IMG/VR virus record: IMGVR_UViG_3300008448_000231
Coordinates: 1 to 39,738 of that record
Direction: 5' to 3' (one strand)
Length of the DNA stretch: 39,738 bases
Source of the DNA: a virus
The position numbers were made by a program, and so were the translations under genes. This document shows positions 13,301 through 20,702 of the stretch, piece after piece; position 1 is the first letter of the stretch, and each line of letters starts with the position of its first letter. The notes under the pieces were generated by a model, which was given only the letters and a program-made list of their open reading frames with translations, searched no databases and was not told the origin of the DNA.

Positions 13301-14115
13301 GCATTGCCCTGATGACCGCCGTTTGGCGATTGGACATCCAGACGACCGACAAGATGGTCTTGCTGGCGCTTGCTGACGCTGCAAACGACGACGGCGTGAC
13401 CTGGATGGCGGTGCAATCCCGCAACGCGTCAAAACTTGACCTGATGAAAAAGTCCAACCTGTCGCTTAGGGCGGTTCAAGGGGCGATTAAGCGCCTATGC
13501 GCTTTGGGTTATCTGTCGAGGGAAGACCGCACCGGAAAAGGTGTGATTTGGACAGTGACCCCGGAAGCTAACGCACCCCGGCAGGATATGCCCCCGGCAC
13601 CAAATGCCGGACCCCCGGCACCAAATGCCGGGAAACCTTCTTTTAACCGTCAACCATCCTTAGAAGCTAGCGCTTCTAAGGAGTCAGCCAAATCATCCGG
13701 GTTTGATGATTTCTGGAAACTGTATCCTCACAAAAAGGCCAAAGGCGCAGCCCGAAAAGCCTATCTGAAAGCCCGAAAGGCAACCGATCATGGAACGCTT
13801 GTCCGCGCAATCGCTACTCAAGTCGGCTGGGGTGTCTGGGAAAACCCCGAATACAGCCCTCACGCCGCGACATGGCTCAACGGAGAGCGTTGGACTGACG
13901 AGCCAAGAGCAAGCCAAGGCGCGGGCGTGGCTGGGCACACGAAAGCCAGCGGAAACCGATCGGGCGATACGTCATTCGCTGACATCGCGGCTAGGCGTAA
14001 GCGTGAACGTGAATCGGGAATGGCGATACCCGGAGGGCAAGCCGCCCTATCAGGTGACGACCTCGGCTGGGATACAGGCGCAATCGAGGGACAATGTTCG
14101 GGTTGCGATTGGTAA
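13297..14115 (+). CDS. O-like replication initiator with N-terminal winged HTH
   Basis: 272 residues. Residues 1-85 look like a phage replication HTH domain (MTAVWRLDIQTTDKMVLLAL, DAANDDGVTWMAV, NLSLRAVQGAIKRLCALGYL). A Pro/Asn linker about residues 95-125 is encoded by DNA repeats. Residues about 130-200 (FDDFWKLYPHKKAKGAARKAY and PEYSPHAATWLNGERW) are the typical C-terminal domain of phage DnaD/O-like replication proteins. It should bind the phage origin and recruit host helicase. Repeats and a palindrome within the gene parallel lambda O, where the origin is internal. The ATG overlaps the upstream stop. Confidence 0.8.
   Translation: MSIALMTAVWRLDIQTTDKMVLLALADAANDDGVTWMAVQSRNASKLDLMKKSNLSLRAVQGAIKRLCALGYLSREDRTGKGVIWTVTPEANAPRQDMPPAPNAGPPAPNAGKPSFNRQPSLEASASKESAKSSGFDDFWKLYPHKKAKGAARKAYLKARKATDHGTLVRAIATQVGWGVWENPEYSPHAATWLNGERWTDEPRASQGAGVAGHTKASGNRSGDTSFADIAARRKRERESGMAIPGGQAALSGDDLGWDTGAIEGQCSGCDW
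13576..13681. repeat. Iteron-like repeats plus palindrome inside the replication gene (candidate origin)
   Basis: Two tandem 21-bp units at 13591-13611 and 13612-13632 differ only in the last base, and each contains the inverted repeat CCCGGCA ccaaa TGCCGGG or its near equivalent. A degenerate third copy precedes at 13576-13592 (14/17). 25 bp downstream is a perfect palindrome, arms 13658-13667 (CCTTAGAAGC) and 13672-13681 (GCTTCTAAGG) around TAGC, in locally AT-richer DNA. The layout resembles the lambda origin within gene O. Confidence 0.65.
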
Positions 14116-14671
14116 GGTCGAGTTTGCATCCGTCCCGCCAAGCCATGAGGAAGCCGAGCTGATGGTTTCGCAACTGCAACAGGTTCTGGCGCGGAGAGCA
14201 TCCAGCGAAGAGGCGGCAGAGGTCGGGTTTGACGCCTATGTCCACTGCCTTCGCCGTCATCCGCTGGACGTAGCTCAGGCCGCAGTTATGGAACTGGCAA
14301 ACGAGCCTCGTATGGGTAACGCCGCCGCGTGGTTTCCTACCCTGCCGGAACTTGAGGGTGTGTGCCGAAAGCACGGCGGCGACCGGGAGGCTATGTTAGA
14401 GGGCCTTCGTGCTTGGCGTGAGCCTAGCCCCGAGGTGGTCGAGGTTCGCCGGTTAGAGCAAGAATGGAAGGCCCTGCGGCAACAGGCGACCGATCTGAAC
14501 ATGAAGGTCGGACCTGGACCGGCAACCGATACCCGAGCGCGTGGCGAACGATTGGCTGCGGCCCACGATGCCGAACAGAAAGCGATTGCCGCGCGGGAAG
14601 CATACCTAACCGCAGAGAAGTCGCTTGGCGCGTTGAAGGCCGCGCGGGTTGAGCATGGGGTGGGCGCGTGA
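14054..14671 (+). CDS. Hypothetical replication-associated protein (start uncertain)
   Basis: The frame is open from 13790 to 14671 but overlaps the replication gene until 14115. A GTG at 14054 or ATG at 14162 is the likely start, since the region before is clearly coding in the other frame. From 14054 it gives 205 residues. It contains [20 protein letters not shown], a segment [20 protein letters not shown] and a C-terminal coiled coil ([19 protein letters not shown]). Position after an O-like gene matches a lambda P-type helicase-loader slot, but no loader motif (Walker A) is present. Function not recognised. Confidence 0.6.
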   Translation: MTTSAGIQAQSRDNVRVAIGKVEFASVPPSHEEAELMVSQLQQVLARRASSEEAAEVGFDAYVHCLRRHPLDVAQAAVMELANEPRMGNAAAWFPTLPELEGVCRKHGGDREAMLEGLRAWREPSPEVVEVRRLEQEWKALRQQATDLNMKVGPGPATDTRARGERLAAAHDAEQKAIAAREAYLTAEKSLGALKAARVEHGVGA

Positions 14672-15351
14672 CGAACCGTCAGGAAATCATCGGTGACTGC
14701 CGCCTGATTTTAGGCGATTGCCGGGACATTCTGCCGACGCTCGGGCCGGTGGATGCGGTTGTGACCGACCCGCCCTATGGCATCGCCTCGACATGGAAGG
14801 GCGGCTTCAGCGGCAAACACGGCTGGGGCAAGGCAAAAGGCGAGGCCGACCTCCGCAACGAATGGGACGACGAGGCCCCGAGCGCCGCCCTGTTCGATCT
14901 GCTGCGCTCCATGAGCCACGAGCAAATCATCTGGGGTGGTAACTACTTCCCGCTGCCGCCTTCGCGCTGCTGGCTAGTGTGGAACAAGCCCGAGCGGAAT
15001 TTCTCGCTTGCAGAGGCAGAGCTTGCATGGACGAACCGCGACAATGTCGTCCGCGTGATCGACAGCCCTCGGTCTGAGCCGGGCCGTTTGCACCCAACGC
15101 AGAAGCCGGTTCCGGTCATGATGTGGTCGGTCGAGAAGACGACGGGAACCGTCCTTGACCCGTTCATGGGTAGCGGAACGACCGGCGTTGCTTGCGTCAA
15201 TCTTGGCCGCGCCTTCATCGGCATAGAGCGCGAGCCTTCGTATTTCGACATCGCCTGCCGCCGTATTGAGGAAGCCTACAAGCAGCCCCGGTTGTTTGCG
15301 GAGCCTGCGCTGAAGGTCGTCCAGCCCTCGTTTCTGGACGATGCCCGATGA
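14668..15351 (+). CDS. Beta-class DNA methyltransferase (probably N6-adenine)
   Basis: 227 residues from GTG 14668, overlapping the previous stop. Motif IV is DPPY at residues 34-37. HPTQKP follows at 142-147 and the AdoMet-binding DPFMGSGTT at 164-172, then [20 protein letters not shown]. Catalytic motif before the AdoMet motif is the beta-class order, the class of CcrM, and DPPY favours N6-adenine. At 227 residues it lacks the C-terminal domain of CcrM. The target sequence cannot be read from the protein. No restriction partner is nearby, so protection or regulatory methylation is likely. Confidence 0.9.
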   Translation: MTNRQEIIGDCRLILGDCRDILPTLGPVDAVVTDPPYGIASTWKGGFSGKHGWGKAKGEADLRNEWDDEAPSAALFDLLRSMSHEQIIWGGNYFPLPPSRCWLVWNKPERNFSLAEAELAWTNRDNVVRVIDSPRSEPGRLHPTQKPVPVMMWSVEKTTGTVLDPFMGSGTTGVACVNLGRAFIGIEREPSYFDIACRRIEEAYKQPRLFAEPALKVVQPSFLDDAR

Positions 15352-15527
15352 CGAACCAGGAACTAACCGACACCCTCGCCCTAGTGGTGTTTCGTCGCCT
15401 TCCCCGCACGACATCCCGCCAAGCCCAAGACGCACACCGGCTGGCCAAGGAAATCGCAGCGGACATCATTAGCGAGCTTGCCCGGCTAGACCGCACGGCT
15501 CCAGAGACACAGGCACTCGGTAGGTAG
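15348..15527 (+). CDS. Small hypothetical protein downstream of the methyltransferase
   Basis: 59 residues from ATG 15348 overlapping the methyltransferase stop (ATGA). Helical throughout: [19 protein letters not shown], then [20 protein letters not shown]. Ends with TAG at 15525-15527, shortly before a hairpin. No family is recognised. Confidence 0.6.
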   Translation: MTNQELTDTLALVVFRRLPRTTSRQAQDAHRLAKEIAADIISELARLDRTAPETQALGR

Positions 15528-15536
15528 AGGGACCGA

Positions 15537-15576
15537 GGGGCGGGAACAAACGGCGCTCACCGGCACCGTCCCGCCC
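15537..15576 (+). terminator. Possible hairpin terminator without T-run
   Basis: Arms GGGCGGGA (15538-15545) and TCCCGCCC (15569-15576) pair perfectly, with a 23-base loop that has a small internal CGG/CCG pairing. No T-run follows. The arm sequence matches that of the hairpin at 12925 and is preceded by GACCGAGGGG, as is the terminator at 27327, so a shared transcription-control element is possible. Confidence 0.35.
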
Positions 15577-15685
15577 AGCCTGTAAAATAATCTTGCAAAC
15601 CCTATTGCGTAACATCTGCCCATGTGGGATAACCAGTCATCGGCGCAGGGCAATCAAGCACTAGCCGACGACCTGGGAGGGTCCG

Positions 15686-15877
15686 ATGCAAACTTTCTCC
15701 GCTACCGACTACGCCATCCGCGCAGCAAGCGCTTCCCAGACCCTGCGTCTGGTCGAGCGGCCTTCGCGCTTCGGCGGGGCTTTTGTCGCCATCGAAGACG
15801 GTTTCGGCCTCATTGAAGTGGCTGACGATATGTCGGCGGCTCTGGCTCGTGTCGCACAATGTGCGGAGGCTGCATGA
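15686..15877 (+). CDS. Small hypothetical protein
   Basis: 63 residues from ATG 15686 with GGGAGGG about six bases upstream. The sequence MQTFSATDYAIRAASASQTL, then RLVERPSRFGGAFVAIEDGF, reads as a compact alpha/beta protein. A frame at 15622 on the same strand is the out-of-frame shadow. It begins a run of overlapping small genes after a 158-base gap. Function is unknown. Confidence 0.65.
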   Translation: MQTFSATDYAIRAASASQTLRLVERPSRFGGAFVAIEDGFGLIEVADDMSAALARVAQCAEAA

Positions 15878-16089
15878 TGGCCGACGCAGCTTTCAAAACT
15901 GCACCTTTTGCTGGTTACACCACTGACCAGTTAAGCGAAGCCGCGCACGCTGCAACGCGTAACAATGACACTGCAACAGCCGACAAAATGCGGCAGGAAA
16001 TTTACCGACGCGGGCGTGTCGCATCAGGCGACATGACGGATGCTACGCCTAGCGAACGCCTTAGGATGATACGGGAGTTGAAGGCATGA
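15874..16089 (+). CDS. Small helical hypothetical protein
   Basis: 71 residues from ATG 15874 (overlapping the previous stop as ATGATGG); ATG 15877 is equally possible. FAGYTTDQLSEAAHAATRNN followed by DTATADKMRQEIYRRGRVAS resembles short phage helical-hairpin proteins. The stop overlaps the next ATG. Function unknown. Confidence 0.62.
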   Translation: MMADAAFKTAPFAGYTTDQLSEAAHAATRNNDTATADKMRQEIYRRGRVASGDMTDATPSERLRMIRELKA

Positions 16090-16331
16090 CCGATCTATGG
16101 AGCCCAATGGACACCGCGCCATACGACAAATGGTTTCTCGCGCGTGTGGAACCGGAAAAATCAACGCAAAAGCTATTGAATGCGCTAAATCTTCCGCAAG
16201 AGCGCCCGGGCGTCATCGTGGCTCAAAGGGTGCGCGGGGATAGATCGGGCCAGGTGCGATGTAGCAAGCGTCACGCTCTTTACACAGCATCAGGCTGGAA
16301 CATCCCGCCAGCAATGATGGAAAACACATGA
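16086..16331 (+). CDS. Short DUF551-like protein
   Basis: 81 residues. The start LWSPMDTAPYDKWFLARVE has the W.pM.TAP pattern of DUF551-type phage proteins and the end (ASGWNIPPAMM) gives a final W as in that fold. Both ends overlap neighbours by four bases. Role unknown. A second, longer DUF551-like gene is at 4811-5473. Confidence 0.65.
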   Translation: MTDLWSPMDTAPYDKWFLARVEPEKSTQKLLNALNLPQERPGVIVAQRVRGDRSGQVRCSKRHALYTASGWNIPPAMMENT

Positions 16332-16522
16332 CGCCGGACCAGTATCGAGCCGCCATTGCCTCGCTCGGCCTCTCTCAACAAGCCGCTGGCAGATGGCTAG
16401 GCGTATCCCCCAAGACCGCCCAGAACTATGCCAAGCTAGGCCCTAGCGGTCCTGCTGCTGTAGCTATCCGCATGGCCCTAGAGCATGGCTTGGGCGAACC
16501 GCTGGCAACCAAAGCAAGCTGA
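16328..16522 (+). CDS. Small HTH DNA-binding protein
   Basis: 64 residues. MTPDQYRAAIASLGLSQQAA, then GRWLGVSPKTAQNYAKLGPS, is a helix-turn-helix of the Cro/XRE type: LSQQAAGRWLGVSPKTAQNY aligns with the two HTH helices. It ends VAIRMALEHGL. It could act as a Cro-like repressor or regulator of the early genes. No partner repressor is evident, and the operator is unknown. Confidence 0.72.
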   Translation: MTPDQYRAAIASLGLSQQAAGRWLGVSPKTAQNYAKLGPSGPAAVAIRMALEHGLGEPLATKAS

Positions 16523-16530
16523 GGACGACA
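16501..16530. repeat. 30-bp imperfect direct repeat at gene junctions (second copy 17461-17490)
   Basis: 16501-16530 and 17461-17490 match at 26 of 30 bases. Each copy spans the end of one gene (encoding TKAS or TKAI plus stop) and the GAGGA ribosome-binding site of the next. Shorter matches at other junctions in the interval (AGGCTTAAGCC at 16577 and 16827; GCCATGACGACGAT at 16533 and 16835) suggest cassette exchange. Confidence 0.85.
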
Positions 16531-16534
16531 CGCC

Positions 16535-16609
16535 ATGACGACGATTCGGTCGCAAAGCGACAGAGTGAACAAAGAAAGGCTTAAGCCGTGTTCGACCATG
16601 CAGGAATAA
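16535..16609 (+). CDS. Possible 24-residue micro-ORF
   Basis: ATG 16535 has a GAGGA site nine bases upstream. The peptide is MTTIRSQSDRVNKERLKPCS and four more residues, stopping inside the next gene. The first codons match those of the gene at 16837. It may be the remnant of a gene removed by recombination at the junction repeats. Confidence 0.3.
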   Translation: MTTIRSQSDRVNKERLKPCSTMQE

Positions 16610-16833
16610 CGGCTGCATATAACGCAATGTGTCCGGGTGCCCGCGTCATGCCTCCGATAGACATGGCTCAGGCGGCTGGCGACATTCGGTTTTATGAGCG
16701 GACGGCGCACATTCAGGATTCCAGCCGCCGTTTTAGTGTTGCTTGCAACCTTCGCTACGCCATGCGGGGCGCGTTGGAAAACACGATCATGGGTGGCGAC
16801 GTTTGGTTCAAACCGATTTTGACGGAGGCTTAA
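16588..16833 (+). CDS. Small hypothetical protein (GTG start)
   Basis: 81 residues from GTG 16588, with AAAGG ten bases upstream. MFDHAGITAAYNAMCPGARV, MAQAAGDIRFYERTAHI, and NLRYAMRGALENTIMGGDVW suggest a compact soluble protein. No recognised family. It ends three bases before the next start. Confidence 0.58.
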   Translation: MFDHAGITAAYNAMCPGARVMPPIDMAQAAGDIRFYERTAHIQDSSRRFSVACNLRYAMRGALENTIMGGDVWFKPILTEA

Positions 16834-16836
16834 GCC

Positions 16837-17142
16837 ATGACGACGATGCTGGAGAAGATGGCGAGGGCGCTTGCCATGAGCGACGGCTATTCGGAAAAAG
16901 AGATCAACGCATCGCTAGGCGACCCGCGCCTTGATGTGATGCCGCTATACACCGACCAAGCCCGCGCTGCCCTTCAAGCAATAAGGGAGCCGGACGATAT
17001 AATGGTTGAGGCGGGGCATTACAGTGCAGATTGGACGACGTATCAAGACGCTGGCGAGGCGCGAGAGAGTGCGAAACTGGTTTGGGCCGAGATGATCGAC
17101 TCCATCCTGAACGAGAAGCCCAAGCCGTGCAATGTTAGTTGA
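16837..17142 (+). CDS. Hypothetical early protein
   Basis: 101 residues from ATG 16837. MTTMLEKMARALAMSDGYSE, then DPRLDVMPLYTDQARAALQA, matches a widespread type of phage accessory protein that begins with LEKMARAL and has a Y-x-DQARAAL segment. Function unknown. It overlaps the next gene by 11 bases. Confidence 0.68.
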   Translation: MTTMLEKMARALAMSDGYSEKEINASLGDPRLDVMPLYTDQARAALQAIREPDDIMVEAGHYSADWTTYQDAGEARESAKLVWAEMIDSILNEKPKPCNVS

Positions 17143-17482
17143 TTACCGAAACCCGGAAGCCCCACGCGGAAGCCCGCCTGTAAAGGTCTATGACAATGTG
17201 GGTGCGCTATCCATGACCATTACAGACGAGTTCATTGACGCGCTGGTAGCGTTTCGCCGCAAAGCCGCTGGCGAAGTTGCGTATTGGGTTGCAAACCGTA
17301 GCTTAGGCCGGTTTGCCAAAGACGAACAAAAGCGAGCCACGCGCGAGGAAAAAGCCGCGACTATTTGGCTTAAGCATTTTACAGAGGTCGGCAAAAAGCA
17401 GCCGCTTCGCACGTTCCCGGTTGAGATGAGTGAGGGATTAGACGCGGCATTGCGCGTTGCGCTGCTAACCAAAGCAATTTGA
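17132..17482 (+). CDS. Hypothetical early protein (start uncertain)
   Basis: 116 residues from ATG 17132; a later ATG at 17213 (MTITDEFIDALVAFRRKAAG) would give 89 residues and removes a Pro-rich N-terminus that may not be coding. Neither has a strong ribosome-binding site. The body is helical and basic, with KDEQKRATREEKAATIWLKH. No domain is recognised. Its end lies in the repeat shared with 16501-16530. Confidence 0.58.
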   Translation: MLVDYRNPEAPRGSPPVKVYDNVGALSMTITDEFIDALVAFRRKAAGEVAYWVANRSLGRFAKDEQKRATREEKAATIWLKHFTEVGKKQPLRTFPVEMSEGLDAALRVALLTKAI

Positions 17483-17489
17483 GGACGAC

Positions 17490-18071
17490 ATGGCCCGCCG
17501 AAAGCATAAGCCCACTGACCCGCGAGACATGGCCACGATTGCGGAGAGACGGGCGGAACGGAAACAAAACGCCGAAGAGATAGAGCGCCTGTCCCGTGAG
17601 GACGACATAACCGTCAACGTCGATCAACGGACTGGCCAGATGGTCGGGGCTTGGCGGCGTGATGTTGTCTCCATGATGCGGGACGCGGGCAAGATCACCG
17701 ACGAGGTGGCGGGCTATGTGCGCGGGCTGGAAAGCCTGATAGCGGAGGCCAACGGGCGCTCGGCTTCATGCCTGTCCATTCTCGACCGTGTGTCGGGTGG
17801 CCCAGTCGGAGACCATGCCATCGTGCAGCATATCGAGGCCGCGAAGGCGCTTAACCGGCGCAGCGAGCGAATGGACGCGGCGACCTGGGGCCTGTTGCGG
17901 GAACTGTGTGACGGTAATCTCCTGATAACCCGCTGGCGTGGCGTCGTTCAACGCAGGACCGGCGAGATAGGCGACCGGGCGCAGGGTGCCGCCATCAGGC
18001 AAGCGTTCCGGGCGCTGGCGTCGGTTGAGGAAGCCTTGTTTACTCAACGGGTTGTGTCGAAAGCATCCTGA
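17490..18071 (+). CDS. Helical protein in the late-regulator position
   Basis: 193 residues from ATG 17490, preceded by GAGGA five bases upstream. The N-terminus is very basic (MARRKHKPTDPRDMATIAER) and the C-terminal part has a possible HTH (AATWGLLRELCDGNLLITRW, then RGVVQRRTGEIGDRAQ). A conserved-looking SCLSILDRVSGG segment lies in the middle. It is the last early gene before 290 bases of noncoding DNA and the late operon, the place where lambdoid phages keep their late regulator. This function is inferred from position only. Confidence 0.65.
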   Translation: MARRKHKPTDPRDMATIAERRAERKQNAEEIERLSREDDITVNVDQRTGQMVGAWRRDVVSMMRDAGKITDEVAGYVRGLESLIAEANGRSASCLSILDRVSGGPVGDHAIVQHIEAAKALNRRSERMDAATWGLLRELCDGNLLITRWRGVVQRRTGEIGDRAQGAAIRQAFRALASVEEALFTQRVVSKAS

Positions 18072-18362
18072 CAACGCATTCCCTAGCGTTTGGGGTATTG
18101 ACGCAAGGCGGCTTATCGTGCAACGTGGCCGCAATCAAAGGTGCGTCTAGATGTTTCTGGCGCACGGTTGCTCCTGTTTGTGAGCCTCAAGACCCGCAAG
18201 GGCCACCGCATCGCGGTGCTGATATTCCAATCCGCGCCCAGCCGACACGTTTCCCAAGCCACCGGCATTTAGACAATAGCGGTTGAGGCGCGGACCCTTA
18301 CACGCCAAGCCCCTACGCCCCTAGCTGCGGCGACGGACTGCCGGTCAACACAGGACTGATTA
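18072..18362 (+). promoter_or_regulatory. Noncoding region before the late operon
   Basis: About 290 bases without a convincing gene. TTGACG at 18098-18103 resembles a -35 box but no good -10 is spaced from it. A strong short hairpin, CACCGC (18204-18209) and GCGGTG (18213-18218), has no T-run. No tRNA is seen. The late promoter or a packaging site could be here, though neither is shown by sequence. Confidence 0.35.
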
Positions 18363-20480
18363 ATGTCGCACGCACAATACATGGATGACGACGGAATTAA
18401 CCGGGTCAACGTCACCAAAGCAACACCGCTTCCGGTCGCGACCTCTAACATCACCGGCAAGTTCCGCGTGGCCTTTGAGACGCCGGAGCTTCCCGCGTTT
18501 GATGTGGTCACCGGAGCGGGCGACATTGTGCAGGTGGACGGCAACGCGCAAGCAGCGTCGCATGTCTCGATCTCCAAGTCTCCATGGGATGCGGGGAATG
18601 AAACGAGCCTGACGACGGACGCTACTTTCGGGATGCCGGTCGAGCTTGCGTTCGGGGCGCACCGTTCGCAAGCAACGCTCGGGCAGGAGTTCGCGTTCGA
18701 GCTTGTGGACACCGGGACGCCGCTTCCCGACGTTGCCGACATCGCCATTGCGTCGATCACGCAAACGACCACGACCCTGACGATTGACACGGTGGCCGAT
18801 CATGGACTGGTCCCCGGCAAGTCGATTGGCGTTCGCGGTTGCTCCAACCAACTGGCCAACTACCCCGCACTAGTGGTCGCCTCTATCCCTTCCCCGCGCC
18901 AGATTACTTGCACGGCAGGACCGGGCGGCACCATCCCGTCGCAGACCATCACGAACCCAGCAGGCGCGAAAGGCTTTGTCTATTTCCGCGAGCGTCTGGG
19001 CCGTGCCAACGACGGTATGTCGCAGATTTTCGAGAACGCGAGCGCCACGAACGCCAGCTTTTACATTCGTTCGCGAAGCGGCGACGCGCTGGCATCTGGC
19101 ACTCCTGCGGGTAACCACACCATCGCGGTTGCGACAACTGCATCGGTGCAGGCCGTTACCGCGCCTTATACCTATGCTTTTGTGCCGACCTCGGAATACC
19201 GCCTGAACCTTCAAGCCGACCGCGTTCAAGCGATGGATAGCGGGGTTGACGCCCTGGGGCAAACAACGAGCCGGGTGATGCGGACGCAAGTTTGCCCAGA
19301 CCCGGACTCCACCTACAAGTTCCGCATTCGATCGACAAACAACAAGGCTCTGACGGTTATCAATGCCAAGGTGGTGAGTGTCGTCAAAACCGGCACGACC
19401 ACAGGCACGTTCACGACCGACCGACCGCACGGCCTCGTCACGACCGACCTGATTACTTATTACGGCAACAGCAACACGGGCGCGGCTGCTTTCCCGAACC
19501 TGACGGCGGCAACGGCGGTCACGGTTCTGACCCCGACCACTTTCACAGCGGTGATCGGCACGGCCTCTACCGTAACCGGCTACGGCGGTGTCATCGCTAA
19601 GGTCGAGGGCGGCAACCTTCCGTCTGCGCTCGGCTACAACGCAATTACCGCCATTAACGCGACCCTGACCACGCTGACGGACGGGACGCGGCAACTGGTC
19701 CTGACTGGCTCTGGCACTTGGGCTGGTCTGGTCATTGGTGATTACGTCAACGTCGAGGGCGTCTCCAACGTCACGAACGGCGCTCTCTTGGGCGTGGACG
19801 CGGTTTACAAGGTCGCCAACCTCGCAACCACGGCCCTGACCCTGGTTCCTGTCAACGCCGCAAACGCCGCGCTCCTGCCTGCTGACTTTACCGTCACGAA
19901 CTGCGGCGGCGCGGTTATTCGGCGCACCTGCCTTCGTGTTTCGTTCGTCCGCATCTTCGACTATGAGCGCCAGCGCGTTGAAATGCTGGCCCGCCCGTCT
20001 ACCGATCTGTCGGGCGCGGCTCCGGTCGTCCTTCAAGGCGGCACGACTGCGGTAACGGGGACGCTGACGGCTGTTACGACGGTCACGACTGTTACCGGCG
20101 TCACCACGGCAGGCACTCCCGCTGCCCCGGCCACGCCGCTGATTATCAACTCGGCGGCATCGACCAACGGGCAACTGGTGCTGACCGGCACGTCGGGCCT
20201 GCAAGCCTTGTTTGCCACTAATACGGGCGCGGGTGCGGCTTACGTCAAGCTCTACAACAAGGCTACGGCCCCCACTGTCGGCACGGACGTTCCGGCTATG
20301 ATTATCACGGTCCCGGCTGCTGTTGCTGGCGTCCCTGGCTCGGTGGAAATCACGCCGGGCTTCAACGGCTACCGCTTCGCCCTTGGTCTCGGCCTTGCGA
20401 TTACGGGCGGCGCAGCGGACAGTGATACGACTGCCGTTCTGGCTGGACAGGTCAAGGTCATCTTGTCGAGGACTGCATAA
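18363..20480 (+). CDS. Large Thr/Ala-rich virion fibre or decoration protein
   Basis: 705 residues, low in charge and rich in T, A, V and G, typical of beta-structured virion appendages. Three related beta modules appear, with the pattern HGL..G..I...G.......P..V: about residues 135-190 (VADHGLVPGKSIGVRG), 335-400 (DRPHGLVTTDLITYYG) and 430-500 (WAGLVIGDYVNVEG). The C-terminal part (LIINSAASTNGQLVLTGTSG) resembles other phage structural proteins. The start ATG 18363 has no clear Shine-Dalgarno. It stands first in the late operon, upstream of terminase, with two more small structural-like genes. A head fibre or tail appendage is likely. The exact role is unknown. Confidence 0.72.
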   Translation: MSHAQYMDDDGINRVNVTKATPLPVATSNITGKFRVAFETPELPAFDVVTGAGDIVQVDGNAQAASHVSISKSPWDAGNETSLTTDATFGMPVELAFGAHRSQATLGQEFAFELVDTGTPLPDVADIAIASITQTTTTLTIDTVADHGLVPGKSIGVRGCSNQLANYPALVVASIPSPRQITCTAGPGGTIPSQTITNPAGAKGFVYFRERLGRANDGMSQIFENASATNASFYIRSRSGDALASGTPAGNHTIAVATTASVQAVTAPYTYAFVPTSEYRLNLQADRVQAMDSGVDALGQTTSRVMRTQVCPDPDSTYKFRIRSTNNKALTVINAKVVSVVKTGTTTGTFTTDRPHGLVTTDLITYYGNSNTGAAAFPNLTAATAVTVLTPTTFTAVIGTASTVTGYGGVIAKVEGGNLPSALGYNAITAINATLTTLTDGTRQLVLTGSGTWAGLVIGDYVNVEGVSNVTNGALLGVDAVYKVANLATTALTLVPVNAANAALLPADFTVTNCGGAVIRRTCLRVSFVRIFDYERQRVEMLARPSTDLSGAAPVVLQGGTTAVTGTLTAVTTVTTVTGVTTAGTPAAPATPLIINSAASTNGQLVLTGTSGLQALFATNTGAGAAYVKLYNKATAPTVGTDVPAMIITVPAAVAGVPGSVEITPGFNGYRFALGLGLAITGGAADSDTTAVLAGQVKVILSRTA

Positions 20481-20653
20481 TGGCAACCTATAGCATCGTG
20501 AGCCAAGCGGCCCCCTACACAACCATTCTGGTGGAGTTCGGGGGGCAAGCCTTTCAGCAAACGGTTCTGCTGTCCAAGGCTGCCGATCTCCAAGCCTATG
20601 CGGACGCCTATGAGACTGACTTCGCCGCTCTCGTCCCCGAGGATGAGCAATAA
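20480..20653 (+). CDS. Small hypothetical protein after the fibre gene
   Basis: 57 residues from ATG 20480, overlapping the fibre-gene stop by one base (TAATG). MATYSIVSQAAPYTTILVEF, then GGQAFQQTVLLSKAADLQAY, reads as a small beta protein with an acidic helical end (ADAYETDFAALVPEDEQ), like small virion or assembly proteins found beside fibres. No family is recognised. Confidence 0.62.
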   Translation: MATYSIVSQAAPYTTILVEFGGQAFQQTVLLSKAADLQAYADAYETDFAALVPEDEQ

Positions 20654-20702
20654 CCACTGCTTTGCCCCATTTTGGGAAAATGCCTTACCACAGGAGGCCC
20701 GC

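Noticed and set aside
13790-14053. Upstream part of the frame that ends at 14671
   Set aside because: The overlapping replication-protein frame is clearly coding here (PHAATWLNGERW and following), so the second gene probably starts later, at 14054 or 14162.
15622-15816. Open frame starting MWDNQSSAQGNQALADD
   Set aside because: It overlaps the better-supported gene at 15686 in another frame and becomes Arg-rich and unnatural.
18072-18362. tRNA or structured RNA in the gap before the late genes
   Set aside because: Only one short hairpin is visible. No cloverleaf, anticodon arm or T-loop consensus was found.
18870-20657. A 595-codon open frame on the minus strand
   Set aside because: It is Arg-rich and lies wholly opposite the convincing Thr-rich virion gene. 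Long antisense open frames are common in GC-rich coding DNA.
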